Part shown: positions 33,631 to 42,901 of the stretch, in pieces
Layout of the letters: each line of letters starts with the position of its first letter
How positions within the stretch are numbered: the stretch's first letter is position 1
Assembly (NCBI GenBank): GCA_033964015.1
Contig: CM066919.1
Coordinates: 682,001 to 746,000 of the forward strand
Source: Scolanthus callimorphus
Taxonomy: Eukaryota > Cnidaria > Anthozoa > Actiniaria > Edwardsiidae
Length of the DNA: 64,000 nt
Direction of reading: 5' to 3'
The notes under the pieces: generated by a model
Told to the model about the DNA's origin: nothing
The model's database searches: none
The model's input: the letters and a program-made list of their open reading frames with translations, nothing else
Translations under genes and position numbers: made by a program

Positions 33631-33792
33631 CGGGTGCGCAATTTTCCCATTTACCAGCATACGGTTCCGTAAGGGAGCACCAAGGTATGCCACTAACGTT
33701 GTGAAATAAGGTACATTCCTTGAAGGTCTGATTCTTGTACGTGAATGGAATGTGGCAGCATTTACCAGAAACTGTTTTCGTCTCACATGAAC
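33631..33792 (-). CDS. Internal exon of a host gene: fibronectin type II domain
   Basis: On the minus strand an acceptor (TTTATGCAG, AG at 33793-33794) and a donor (GTAGG at 33626-33630) bound 162 bp in phase 1-1. The 53 full codons include SCETKTVSGKCCHIPFTY, KECTLF, IPWCSL and GKWENCAP. Six cysteines (C2, C11, C12, C26, C38, C51) and tryptophans W37 and W48 fit the fibronectin type II pattern with core pairs C12-C38 and C26-C51, seen in collagen-binding and endocytic proteins. The CCHIPFTY start matches the family motif CxFPFxY. The frame is undamaged. Same strand and phase as the sushi exon 15.9 kb downstream, so probably the same extracellular protein; a kringle is a less likely reading. 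Confidence 0.85.
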
Positions 33793-33854
33793 CTGCATAA
33801 ACGAACGGAAGATTATCAATGTTTTGTTCTCCAGCCTTAAGGAGCACATGGAGC

Positions 33855-34268
33855 CCGGGGGGGTTCTCCGATGTAAGAGTGATAGGGGTGCTCGTCGGGA
33901 CATCGGAAAGTATACCCTAAAAAATACCAGGACATAAAAAATCCAACCCCTAAAAAATACCTTATAAAACAAAAAGACCCCTAAAAAAATACCAACAATA
34001 AACCTTTTTTGTTATTGTTTATTGTTTTTCATCTCAAAACAAGCTTAGTTTAGAGCTATAAATGAACACAGAAAGAAAGAAAACGTTTTGCTTGGTTTGT
34101 AACCCTGTCATTCATTTGCGTACCCCTAAAAAATACCATTTATTAATAGTGAAAGGCACAATGTTTCGCCGATAACCCCTAAAAAATACCTGAGAGTCGA
34201 TTTTGACCCCTAAAAAATACGACGAGCACCACTATCAGGTCGACATGTGAAGAACCCCCCCCCCCGGG
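33855..34268. repeat. Poly-G-ended MITE with 9-bp target duplication (best copy)
   Basis: Flanked by ACATGGAGC at 33846-33854 and 34269-34277. Termini CCGGGGGGGTTCT and reverse complement, then GTGATAGGGGTGCTCGTCG on the left mirrored by ACGACGAGCACCACTATCA on the right. The interior has at least seven ACCCCTAAAAAATACC-like motifs. A 9-bp duplication points to a Mutator-like mobiliser. It lies in the intron just 5' of the fibronectin-II exon. Confidence 0.85.
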
Positions 34269-34279
34269 ACATGGAGCTC

Positions 34280-34950
34280 ACCTTTACCGTTTAAATCAAG
34301 AAAAATAACAATAGAATCTATCTGTTTTTCGCTGAATAAATCAAATGCAAATCTATTTTCTTTTCCCTGCGTTCTGGTCTTTTCTGATTGGCTAATTATG
34401 CTTTGCCCAGACTCGCCTACTAGGAATGGCTTCCGTTTGGCGCTAACCTCGTAAAAAGAGACAAGGGATGAAACAAATTTGAATAGGCTTCGGAAACGCT
34501 GCTAAAAAATAGAAGATTTAAGAATTATCGCTCAAAACTCTACCAAGTTATTGATGAATGATTGCTTTCAAATCCTGGTGTGATTGTAACACAATCAAGC
34601 TAATTCAAGCCTCACGCGGGGCCACAAATTCAAACCTCGATTTTCGCATCGGAAAACCGTACGTCGGGGAGGACGGTAGTAAAATTCTCGCTTCCGATTT
34701 TACGCCAGGGCAGCACACCCAGTGGGAACAATGAGCTTTGCGCTAACATTCGAAAGCTCGGCTCGATTGCTGCATTAAATACAGTCAAAGAAATTATAGC
34801 TGCACTTGTTCAAATATTTTTCGTTTAAAAACATTAATTTCTGAGCGAATGTCTGCTCGAATCTGCGTTCCAAGAATTCTCGAAAGACAAAACGCTTTTT
34901 CATCTCGGCTTTATAATATTACAAAGCAATCAGGTTTTTTCGCGGCCAAC
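34280..34950. other. Intron-like spacer, nothing recognised
   Basis: No repeat boundaries or coding motifs that I can support. Confidence 0.45.
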
Positions 34951-34952
34951 TG

Positions 34953-36491
34953 AATCCGTGGCAAAAATCGGCAATTCCGCTTTTCTGCTTTTTTTATCTT
35001 TCATCTCTGAAAATCTGAAAATTGCCCTATTTCTCGATTTTAAAAGCTTTTCTTCCGTCAAAACCCGAAATATCCCCAACATTTTTCGGAAATTTTCTAA
35101 AATCCCGAATGCTGAGAAAACCTCTACCCTTTTGAAAAAATCTACCCGATATATTTTGATTTCACGAAACACACCAAAAATCCGAAAATTCCCCTAGTAA
35201 ATTCGAATTTCTTACTGCAAAATCACTGGAAAAATCTCTCACTCTTTTTCTTAAACATTATGCCGTTTTCTGGCAATTCTAGGCGTCTTTACTTCTGAAT
35301 TTCTAACTCGAAAAATTGAAAGAGAATGAGGAAAATATACCCCTTATTCCCAAGTTTACCAAGAACAAATTGTGGAATTAAGTCCCCCTTTTTCCAAAAA
35401 CGGCTGTGTGTATCTTGCGTTTTGCGACAAAGAGCATAGGATACACTAGATACACCTGCTACTCCCCCACCCTATTCCTAGGAGTTGTATCAACCTCAAG
35501 AGCATTACAACACTGGATCAGTACCAGGTACCCTATATGACCATTCCCTTATTATGTGTACGGTGTATGTACACATTGTAGTAAGTTTTATACAGTATCC
35601 ATCCTCCTCTAGCCAATTATCCAACATCCTTTCGGCTCGGTGCATTTGCCGTCTGTGTTGTGTCGTAAACATAATACATACACCTATTTTAGAAAAGGTT
35701 GCACCGTCACAGCTGCCTATTATAGCGTGCGTCGGGAGAAACTAGGTAGAAAAAAGAAGTTAATTTTCGTGTTAGCCAGTGCAAAATGTTTTTGCGAGCA
35801 ATGTATAAGCAGGGGGATAAAAAATAATGGATATTAAAAAAAACAGTGTCCATGAGTTATGACGCATCGCAAGCAACAACGGACAGTTCTGGTGCAACCT
35901 TTTCTGAAATAATATGACACATCACCAGAGGAATGGCCATATATGGGGTACTACGATGCAGCGTTCGTAAAAATGCTCTTGAGACAGATACACTCCTAGG
36001 GACGATAGGGGACGGGTGTTTGGTTCAGGTGTATCCATTGTTCTGTGTCGCAAAACGCATATCTTTTTTTCGAAAAAAAAGGGGGACTTAATTCTACAAT
36101 ATATTATTGGTAAACTTGGGAATAAGTGATATATTTTCCCGATTTTCTTTCAATTTTTAGAGTTAGAAATTCAAAAATGAAGGTGCCTAGAATTGCCGGA
36201 AAACGGCAAGTTGTTTAAAGAAAAAGTGTGGGAGATTTTTCCGGAGATTTTGTATTAAGAAAATCGAATTTACTAGGGGAATTTTCGGATTTTTGGTGTG
36301 TTTCGTAAAACCAAAATATATCGGGTAGTTTTTTTTTTCGAAAAAGTGGGGCTTTTCTCGGCATTCAGGACTTTAGAAAATTTCCGAAAAATGTTGGGGA
36401 TATTTCTGAAGAAAATTCGAGAAACAGGGCAATTTTCAGAGATCAAAGATAAAAAAGCAGAAAAGCGGAATTGCCGATTTTGCCACGGATT
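34953..36491. mobile_element. Fold-back element with ~530-bp arms
   Basis: Outer ends AATCCGTGGCAAAAATCGGC and its near reverse complement. Arms (about 34953-35485 and 35965-36491) share stretches such as TTACTAGGGGAATTTTCGG, AAAAGGGGGACTTAAT and TTTGCGACA with many substitutions. Central 480 bp unique. No transposase frame; open frames in the arms are by-products of A/T-rich repeats. Confidence 0.8.
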
Positions 36492-36756
36492 GACCAATCC
36501 GTGACAAATTCCGGCAATTCTACTTTCCACTTTACGGACGAATAAGGAAACTTTAAAATAGGAAAAACTTGAGAAATTTCTTATTTCCTTTTTCCTGTCG
36601 ATCGTAGAAATACTTAATGATGCAGTTACTTGCAAATCAAACTTTGCCGAAGACTTAAGAAAAATGTCCTACTTTTTTGTAAAAATTGTTAGTTTCTCTT
36701 GTTTCTAGAAAGAAGCGGGAAATGAAAATTTCTCTCGTTTCTCCTAAGTTTCTATC

Positions 36757-37455
36757 CGGAACTAATCTTGCTGCCAATGAGAAGGCACTAAATTCACCAT
36801 CCAATGATAGGAGGCCCTGAAGCTCTGCCTTTGGGACTGACGTTTTTGATTGATAGAACTGAGAATCCTAGTGAGTGTCCCCAGGGTACGTGATGTTTCA
36901 GCAAGAAATACTGAAGCAAAACAAACTACAGTGAAATACGACCTCAAACTTGGATTGAAAACACAGAAACTTCACCCTGGGACCAGGGTACAAAATTCAT
37001 TAAGTTTACATCAAACTTTGCTTATAGAGAGTTTCAGTGCCAGAAGTGGTTTTGCGTTTGTTTTCAAATTTATCTCATCAATATCTATATAATGTGTGGT
37101 TCCAGAAAATATCCATACCCCCTCCACAGAAGGGTGTTGGAAAGTGATTCCCCCACCCCTCTGGAATTTCCGAGGAAAAATACAGTATTTGTATGGAAAT
37201 GATCAGGTAAATTGACCCCTCCGGAATTTCCAATGCCCTTCTGCAGGGGGGTTATGGATAATTTCTGGAACCACACTATAAACAAAACATTACATGGGCA
37301 CTTGGAGATACGAATTTTATCTTCTTGTGTTCAATCTCAATCTCGACAGTCATTCCCTTCACTCACTCATGAGAGATTGACTTCAACACTTGAAGATAAC
37401 CTTGTATCTTTGCACATGCCTTCTCTAACAGTTGCCCCACAGCCCCTTCCTTAAC
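36757..37455. repeat. Dispersed repeat R, copy 1
   Basis: Matches 53594-54154 in inverted orientation at high identity, starting CCGGAACTAATC and including CAGCAAGAAATACTGAAGC and CCAGAAGTGGTTTTG. The two copies lie 16 kb apart. The family is unknown; no coding motif. It contains hairpin 37094-37275. Confidence 0.8.
37094..37275. repeat. Hairpin MITE inside repeat R
   Basis: GTGTGGTTCCAGAAAATATC at the left faces GATAATTTCTGGAACCACAC at the right, with CCCCCTCC/GGGGGG inner blocks. Copy 2 of repeat R contains only one arm, so the hairpin arose or was lost after the copies separated. Confidence 0.8.
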
Positions 37456-38459
37456 TAACTTTTCAACAAGAAACAAATAATAATAATAATATTTATTCCA
37501 AGCCACCATTACTGATACATAGGAGTAATACATACGAATACAGAATATAGATGAGTAAATATACAATCAATCAATCAATCAAATTACAATAATAATTCAA
37601 TACATCATAGATATATTTTGCTGTTAGTCTGATAATTGATTCATCGGTCATTAGTCCAGTCAATCTACGAAAAATTTAGGGTCTCAGTCAAACTAATTGC
37701 AAAAGAATTTCTTTCACTGCTAAATGAAGGTTTGAGGGGACCTAAACAACATACTAAAAATCCCAAAAAATCCCTTCGGTGGAACATCCCGAAATTTAGC
37801 GATGAAAATATGGTGCTGGTACCACAGGGTACCCGCGTCGAGTAAAATCAGCTAACTACTAAAAATCAGTCAAATAACCGTTTCTTTCCACGTTTTTGTG
37901 CCCATGAGCTGTAAATAGATTGATTGTATTTAAATACAATTGAAAAATAAACGTGCTGACCGAAAAAATACGTAAAATGCTATTCTTGTATACCACAGGA
38001 TACCCATCACTCATAAAACTGAGAATAGTCAATTTATTTGAGAAGCTCAAATTTTTTGCAATTTCCTTTACAGATTTGGGTTTGAATTGGAAAAATATAA
38101 CATTTCTCTATTATTTTGGAAATTTTTCAATTCGCTTTATCACTGCATGTCGGGCCGAGTCATGTTGAGTCAGTGGAATCACATAGCGCCACTTTTGTTC
38201 AATCCCATGTTACTGTTTCTCGCAGCATTCATTTACCAAACCATAGGTGAGTTGCATGAATCTAAGAAAATCATATTTTAACTACTAAATACCCGAGGGC
38301 GAGGACGGTAAGGCCGATATTTCAGACCAAGGGCTGAACTGTCTGCTTAGTGGACCGAGCAGCGAGGCTAGAAAGTTATTTGTTCGCAGACTTGATATTG
38401 TGCCACAGTCAGATATATTGTAATACTAACAAGAAATCTTGCCTGGGTCATTGGTAAGC

Positions 38460-38755
38460 TTTAAAATCTGGTCCTTACTAGACCGCAAAAGCAGACGCAA
38501 CCGCAAAAACAGACGCAAGCTCAAGCGCAAGGATATCAAACTCATACATGCCTCTAAGGTGGATTACACTAAATCACAAGCGCAAGGAAATCGAGACTTT
38601 GCATTTCCTTGCGCTTGTGCTTGCGTCTAAAGTGTGAAACAATTTAACGCAAGCACGGCAACTAATCAATGTTGATTTTAGGCTTGCGCTTGCGTCGCTT
38701 TGATTCACACAATTGCCTTGTGCTTGAGTCTTGCGCTTGCGTCCTGCGCTGAACC
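38460..38755. repeat. GCGCTTGCGTC-rich inverted repeat cluster
   Basis: AGACGCAAGC and CAAGCGCAAGG on the left face CTTGCGCTTGCGTC (three times) on the right. At least eight copies of an 11- to 14-bp GCAAGCGCAAG-like unit occur in both orientations. Confidence 0.75.
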
Positions 38756-39678
38756 ATCCTTAATAGTCTTCCCGACCTTCCCGACCTTCACAGGCCTTTC
38801 ATGTGCGCTGGTGGTGGGAGATGGACGCAGCTGGAGGTTTTGGAGCTCCTTAGTGTTGGTCGGATTATAGGAGGGCTTGGTAGGACGCCTGACTCGTCGG
38901 TCTTCTCTTGGTATGGATAAGCACTCGCCTGTTTCGTACAATCACAGAGCCTGGCGCAGTCGCCGTCGCTGGTACGATCTTGGGTTTTCCAGCTTCTGCT
39001 CTATCTAACATACACTCGGTCTCCCTGTCGGAGTATTGGCAGCTTTACAACTCTGTGAAGGGCGTCTTAGTTTTCAGAGTAGCGCTTTCAGTATTTCCTG
39101 GCTGACGTTCTGGGGTCCAATGTCCGAGAAAACAGCTGTGGGGTTCTCAGTGCAAGGCGAAGATTACACGCGTGACGTGTGACTACACCAGTTTCCGTCG
39201 ACTGGCGCTAAGGTAGTCGGTCTGGTCTAACTCGCAGAGGCCCGACTCCATGGTTGATTTGGCAATGACAGCGCTACGAGGTGCTTCCTCAGCTCTGGTT
39301 TTAGCTTTGCACAGGTGTCACCAGACGGAGTAGCTAGCGCGTCCTTGACATTTGATTATCCCAAAATGGCCTTAGCGTATATGACTTGTAACATTTCTAG
39401 CTGCATCGATGACGAGTCCACGGGTTACTGTGAAGTGTTGCCTCAACCCCCAGAGAAATAGGTTTGAGAAATGGGAAGCCGTCTTGACTTGCAAATGGTG
39501 TCGCAGTCCTGGGCTTCCCGGATTTAAGACGCTGCTCTGTTGCTAGTAGTGACTCCAGGACCGACTCACTGTGTTCTTCGATGAATTCCTGACGATTAGG
39601 ACTGCATGTGGGGCACAAGACAGGGCGTCTGCCGTATTTTGATGCTACACTTGGACCTTCGGGCCATCCAGAACACAC
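38705..39678 (-). other. Unrecognised minus-strand coding-like stretches
   Basis: Two open stretches (39678-39397 and 38941-38705) lie in the interior of the TA-flanked element. The first contains a C-x2-C motif (LCPTCSPNRQEF) and ESVLESLLATEQRLKSGK; the second is basic and proline-rich (RRVRRPTKPSYNPTN). GC content is higher than the surroundings, unlike the AT-rich arms. I cannot assign a family. They could be pieces of the element's own gene or captured host sequence; chance is also possible. Confidence 0.25.
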
Positions 39679-40407
39679 AGAGGTAAACTAGGACTGCTCC
39701 GTGCCCGTCTGGCATGTATCGGCAGCAATGCTCAGCATTTGTTCAGGTCATTTTGTCTGCCCAAGGTAAATGCAAAGGCCAGAGCGGCCTGAATTCAGCC
39801 AGTCCCGACCTCGAGGATCCCCGAGGATGGTGACGAATTTAAAGCTAGCTAGGTTTATATTTACATATCAAAGCAATGCAAGTTTACGATGTGGTTAGAA
39901 GTGATATCCATTCATGCTATCAAAGAGTTAACTTAAAAACAAACCAAGTGCGTTCTCAGACTGTAAATACATAATTCATATGTCCCTACTTTCTTTTATT
40001 AATCAACGGAACAACTCTACAGTCTCCTACCCAAAAGAAAACCCAACAAGAGAAATGGTGAATTATCAAGATGTACCCTGTGGTATGTCAAATAGCAATT
40101 TTCATGATAAAAATCAACGAAAAAACATATTATCCATGCTAATGACTTTTGTTTAAACATAAAACATATAGAAATGCGTAAAAGGCACGGTCAAAGTATA
40201 CTTCCACCATCGTTTTGCTTTTTCTCAACGCGGGTACCCTGTGGTAAATGCTTGATATTTTCATTGCTGAATTTCAGGATGTTCCACCGAAGGGATTTTT
40301 TGGGATTTTTAGTATGTTACTAAGGTCCCTCAAAGCCTTCATTCTGCAGTGAAACAAATTTTTTTGCAATTAGTTTGACTGAAAATCATAGATTGACTGG
40401 ACTACAT

Positions 40408-41340
40408 TGAAATACAATACATAAATATATTTCTCTCACTAAAAGAACTAAATGCACTGTTTATCTTCATTAGATCATTTTTAAAATTATTTCTAAGATC
40501 TGTTAATTTACTATTATTACAAAATGAAAAGAAATGGCATTCATTGCCAATTTCCTTCAGATTACAGATAGAACAAAAACGAGAATCATAAGGAATGTTT
40601 GTATATCTTCCTGTTTCAACTGGCAAATGATGTGCAGATACTCGAAAACGAGTAACCGCCTGACGATGTTTGATATTAGAGAAGCGATAAATATTTTTCA
40701 AACTTACTCTATGCTTAACAGCAATCAAGGTACGTAATTTACTGTAAGATTGGGATTCAATACTCCAGAAATCATTAAAACGTTTATAGAAAGCAGATTT
40801 TAGAAATTTTGCCAAGAGATTAATATCATTCCTAGAATTAATTTCAATATCTTTTAATGACTTAAGATCAACTAACTGTAACAAATAATTTGAAAATCGA
40901 ACTCCCTGCGAGTAGAACAGAAGACCACATTTAGCTGCTTTCCCAACAAGCTCATTCTCGTACTCAACATCTTTCACACGTAACCAATATTTAACGACAC
41001 GAGACGCAATATGCACAATCATAGGTACCCGATCAAGCTCCGCCAAAACCGCCAGATTAGTACATTTGGAATGGACCCCTAGGATACGCTTGCAAAACTT
41101 TAGATGTAATCTTTCAACATCTGACACCACCTTAAAAAAATTATCTCTAAACATATCAAAACTTGTTATCCTCCCTAACTCATAAACACCTCAAATCTCA
41201 CAACAATATAACAATACCGGAGAAACCAACGAGGAAAACAACTTCAAGAGAACCTTAATCGGAACACTGTCTACATTAGAAAAACTCCTAAAGATACCAT
41301 GGTAAGCACGTAAAGCCTTATTATTATATGGATGCCAGTG
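40408..41340 (-). pseudogene. LINE ORF2 C-terminal region (post-reverse-transcriptase domain)
   Basis: The minus strand reads HWHPYNNKALRAYHGIF and SPVLLYCCEI, a stop, then GVYELGRI and a 250-codon open frame (VERLHLKFCKRILGVHSK, LDRVPMIVHIASRVVKYW, SFYKRF-like, RFCSICNLKEIGNECHFF). This is the region after the reverse transcriptase in L2/CR1/Rex1-like LINEs, ending in a Cys-Cys-His zinc-like motif (C-x2-C near 40560). The in-frame stop near 41190 disables it. No palm domain is present, so this is a 5'-truncated copy. Confidence 0.75.
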
Positions 41341-41349
41341 TTTTACCGG

Positions 41350-41720
41350 AAACTAAAACACTCGTATTTTCCATATCTTCACTAGTGAAAATATGAAAAA
41401 GTTATGTACCGAATGTCCCGGATGTGCACGTTTGCAGTGTTGTTTTCCTGACTTCGTCTGCAGTGAAATCTCGCTCGCTCGGTCACACGAGTTTTAAGCC
41501 ACAAAACTAAGTTTTGTTCTAGTTCTAAAGAGAAAAATCTTATTTCAACTATGGCAGAGAAAGCTACAGCAACACAAAAAGGGAAATTAGTTCGTAACGA
41601 CACTGGGAACCAGAAAGATTGAGGGAGCATTTCACAAATAAACACTTTCGACTTTACCAAGTGAGTTGTTCAATTTGTAATTTTTTGCCGCTATGTCAAT
41701 TCTAATCCATATAATAAAAA
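41350..41720. other. Spacer, nothing recognised
   Basis: Between the LINE 5' truncation point and the next hairpin. No supported coding content. Confidence 0.45.
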
Positions 41721-41725
41721 GAACA

Positions 41726-41865
41726 TTACACGGTGGCTTGAAGATATGGATTTCATTTTCTCGTGTCAAAAACAATATTTTACTCACTCGCTGCGCTCGT
41801 TCGTAAATATTGTTCTTGCCACTCGAAAATAAAATCCACATCTTCGCGCCACCGTGTTATATCCT
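41726..41865. repeat. Hairpin MITE
   Basis: ACACGGTGGC and GATATGGATTTCATTTTC on the left face GAAAATAAAATCCACATC and GCCACCGTGT on the right; the loop contains ACTCACTCGCTGCGCTCG. Confidence 0.85.
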
Positions 41866-41997
41866 CTATTTATATAATACTTTCTTAGCAAGCTTGAAAC
41901 CGCCACAACAATGAAAAGTAATCCCTAAATACGTATAGTGGTCAACAGATTCTAAAAGACCGCCTTAGAAATACCAGCACGAGGAGACATAAGGTCG

Positions 41998-42315
41998 ATA
42001 ATGGTTGCACATAAACGAGCTGTAAATTGTATGGTTTGAATTAGAACATGCATTCAGTAAAATACGTTTTCTAGCTTATAGCCATTTTGAAAGTGCAACA
42101 TTGTTCAGAAAATCAACTTTTTTAAAAATTCAGTATTTAATGAATTTCAGTTTACTGAATTTCCATAAAAATGTCACATTCAACATTAGCAAGATTTTCA
42201 TTCAAATTGTCACAATTATTATTAACATCCATTCAGTTTTTACCAAATAAATTCCATCTGCATTGTAGTGTTGCCTTGGGTCTGTTTACAGTTGCATTAT
42301 GGCTACTGTCAACCT
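41998..42315. repeat. Dispersed repeat S, copy 1 (uninterrupted)
   Basis: Inverted relative to copy 2 at about 51195-51775 and lacking the MITE that interrupts that copy. The empty target site AAAATG is at 42167-42172. Its right part overlaps the 3' end of the minus-strand frame 42233-42607. Confidence 0.85.
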
Positions 42316-42607
42316 TCAAGTTTGTGTCATAATCTAGCAACTCTTTTGCTAAACTAGTTGTTGTGACTGGGGGCTCCTCCTTTACTTTGATATCTCCTGC
42401 GGCCACGCTCCGCAGCGCCGCTAAAGCCTTCGCCAACAATTTTCGTTGTCCGAGGGTAAATTTAAGCTCGGCTAGGTCCGCGCTTTGGACCAACTTCAGG
42501 GCTTCCAGTGTATTGAGGTCCTCCGCCACCAGAACATCGATCGTTGCCTTTTTCAGGCCACTCGATTCACACCAACTATCGAAGTCAAATTCACTCGCCA
42601 TTTTCAA
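42233..42607 (-). CDS. Hypothetical protein with a SAM-like helical N-terminus
   Basis: A 124-codon frame starting MKMASEFDFDSWCESSGL, followed by alternating hydrophobic helices (TIDVLVAEDLNTLEAL, ADLAELKFTLGQRKLLAKAL) that resemble a sterile-alpha-motif-like fold of about 65 residues, then an acidic/polar linker (KVKEEPP) and a tail ending WNLFGKN. I have a weak memory of such a domain at the start of gag-like proteins in cnidarian retroelements. The 3' part recurs as repeat S at 51.2 kb, so it probably belongs to a mobile element, not a host gene. The A-run right upstream of the ATG abuts the LINE at 42620. Confidence 0.45.
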   Translation of the reverse strand: MKMASEFDFDSWCESSGLKKATIDVLVAEDLNTLEALKLVQSADLAELKFTLGQRKLLAKALAALRSVAAGDIKVKEEPPVTTTSLAKELLDYDTNLKVDSSHNATVNRPKATLQCRWNLFGKN

Positions 42608-42631
42608 AAAAAAAAATTACAGGAGTATGTG

Positions 42632-42850
42632 CTTTGCCGCTTTTCAGCTTGTAATCAACATGTCCAGGAAAAAGTCCCTGAAGCCAACAAAATTCTAAGA
42701 TCGTTTTGTCGGCAAAACGAATGGGAGTTCATTGACAACAGCAATATTACTAGAGCAATGTTAAACGCTAGCGGACTTCACTTGAATCAAGATGGTACAA
42801 AGCGACTAGCAAGAAATTTTATCAAATCTGTAAGGGGGGATATTAACTAG
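42632..42850 (+). pseudogene. LINE ORF1 C-terminus, GDSL/SGNH esterase-like
   Basis: Reads ANKILRSFCRQNEWEFIDN and then ASGLHLNQDGTKRLARNF to a stop at 42848-42850. CR1-type LINE ORF1 proteins carry a SGNH-type esterase whose catalytic histidine sits in a GLHLN motif near the C-terminus, matching this. Only the last 70 codons remain, so the serine and GDS block are missing. It is followed after 52 bp by the ORF2 start. Confidence 0.7.
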
Positions 42851-42901
42851 AAGATTGCCGCCTGTGAGCCCGATATTGATTCCGAGTCGCAGGTAAACGA
42901 T

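Larger units (their letters stand above)
37654..40402. mobile_element. TA-flanked fold-back element inserted in a LINE 3' UTR
   Basis: Termini GTCCAGTCAATCTA and reverse complement, with TA at 37652-37653 and 40403-40404. Terminal inverted repeats about 190 bp (including AATCCCAAAAAATCCCTTCG and CCACAGGGTACCCGCG) and weaker similarity further in. The flanking halves join to one LINE 3' UTR, which defines the boundaries exactly. TA duplication suggests a Tc1/mariner-type mobiliser. The interior has the GCAAGCGCAAG-rich block (38460-38755) and unrecognised minus-strand frames. Confidence 0.85.
37472..41345 (-). mobile_element. Minus-strand LINE with (ATT)n tail, split by a fold-back element
   Basis: Coding part 41345-40405, then 3' UTR interrupted by the 37654-40402 insertion, resuming at 37653 and ending with GGAATAAATATT and ATT repeats at 37498-37475. 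The 5' end is truncated after the reverse transcriptase. Confidence 0.8.

Noticed and set aside
34930..36635. Open frames of 70-120 codons in the fold-back arms
   Set aside because: They appear on both strands of A/T-rich inverted repeats and have low-complexity composition.
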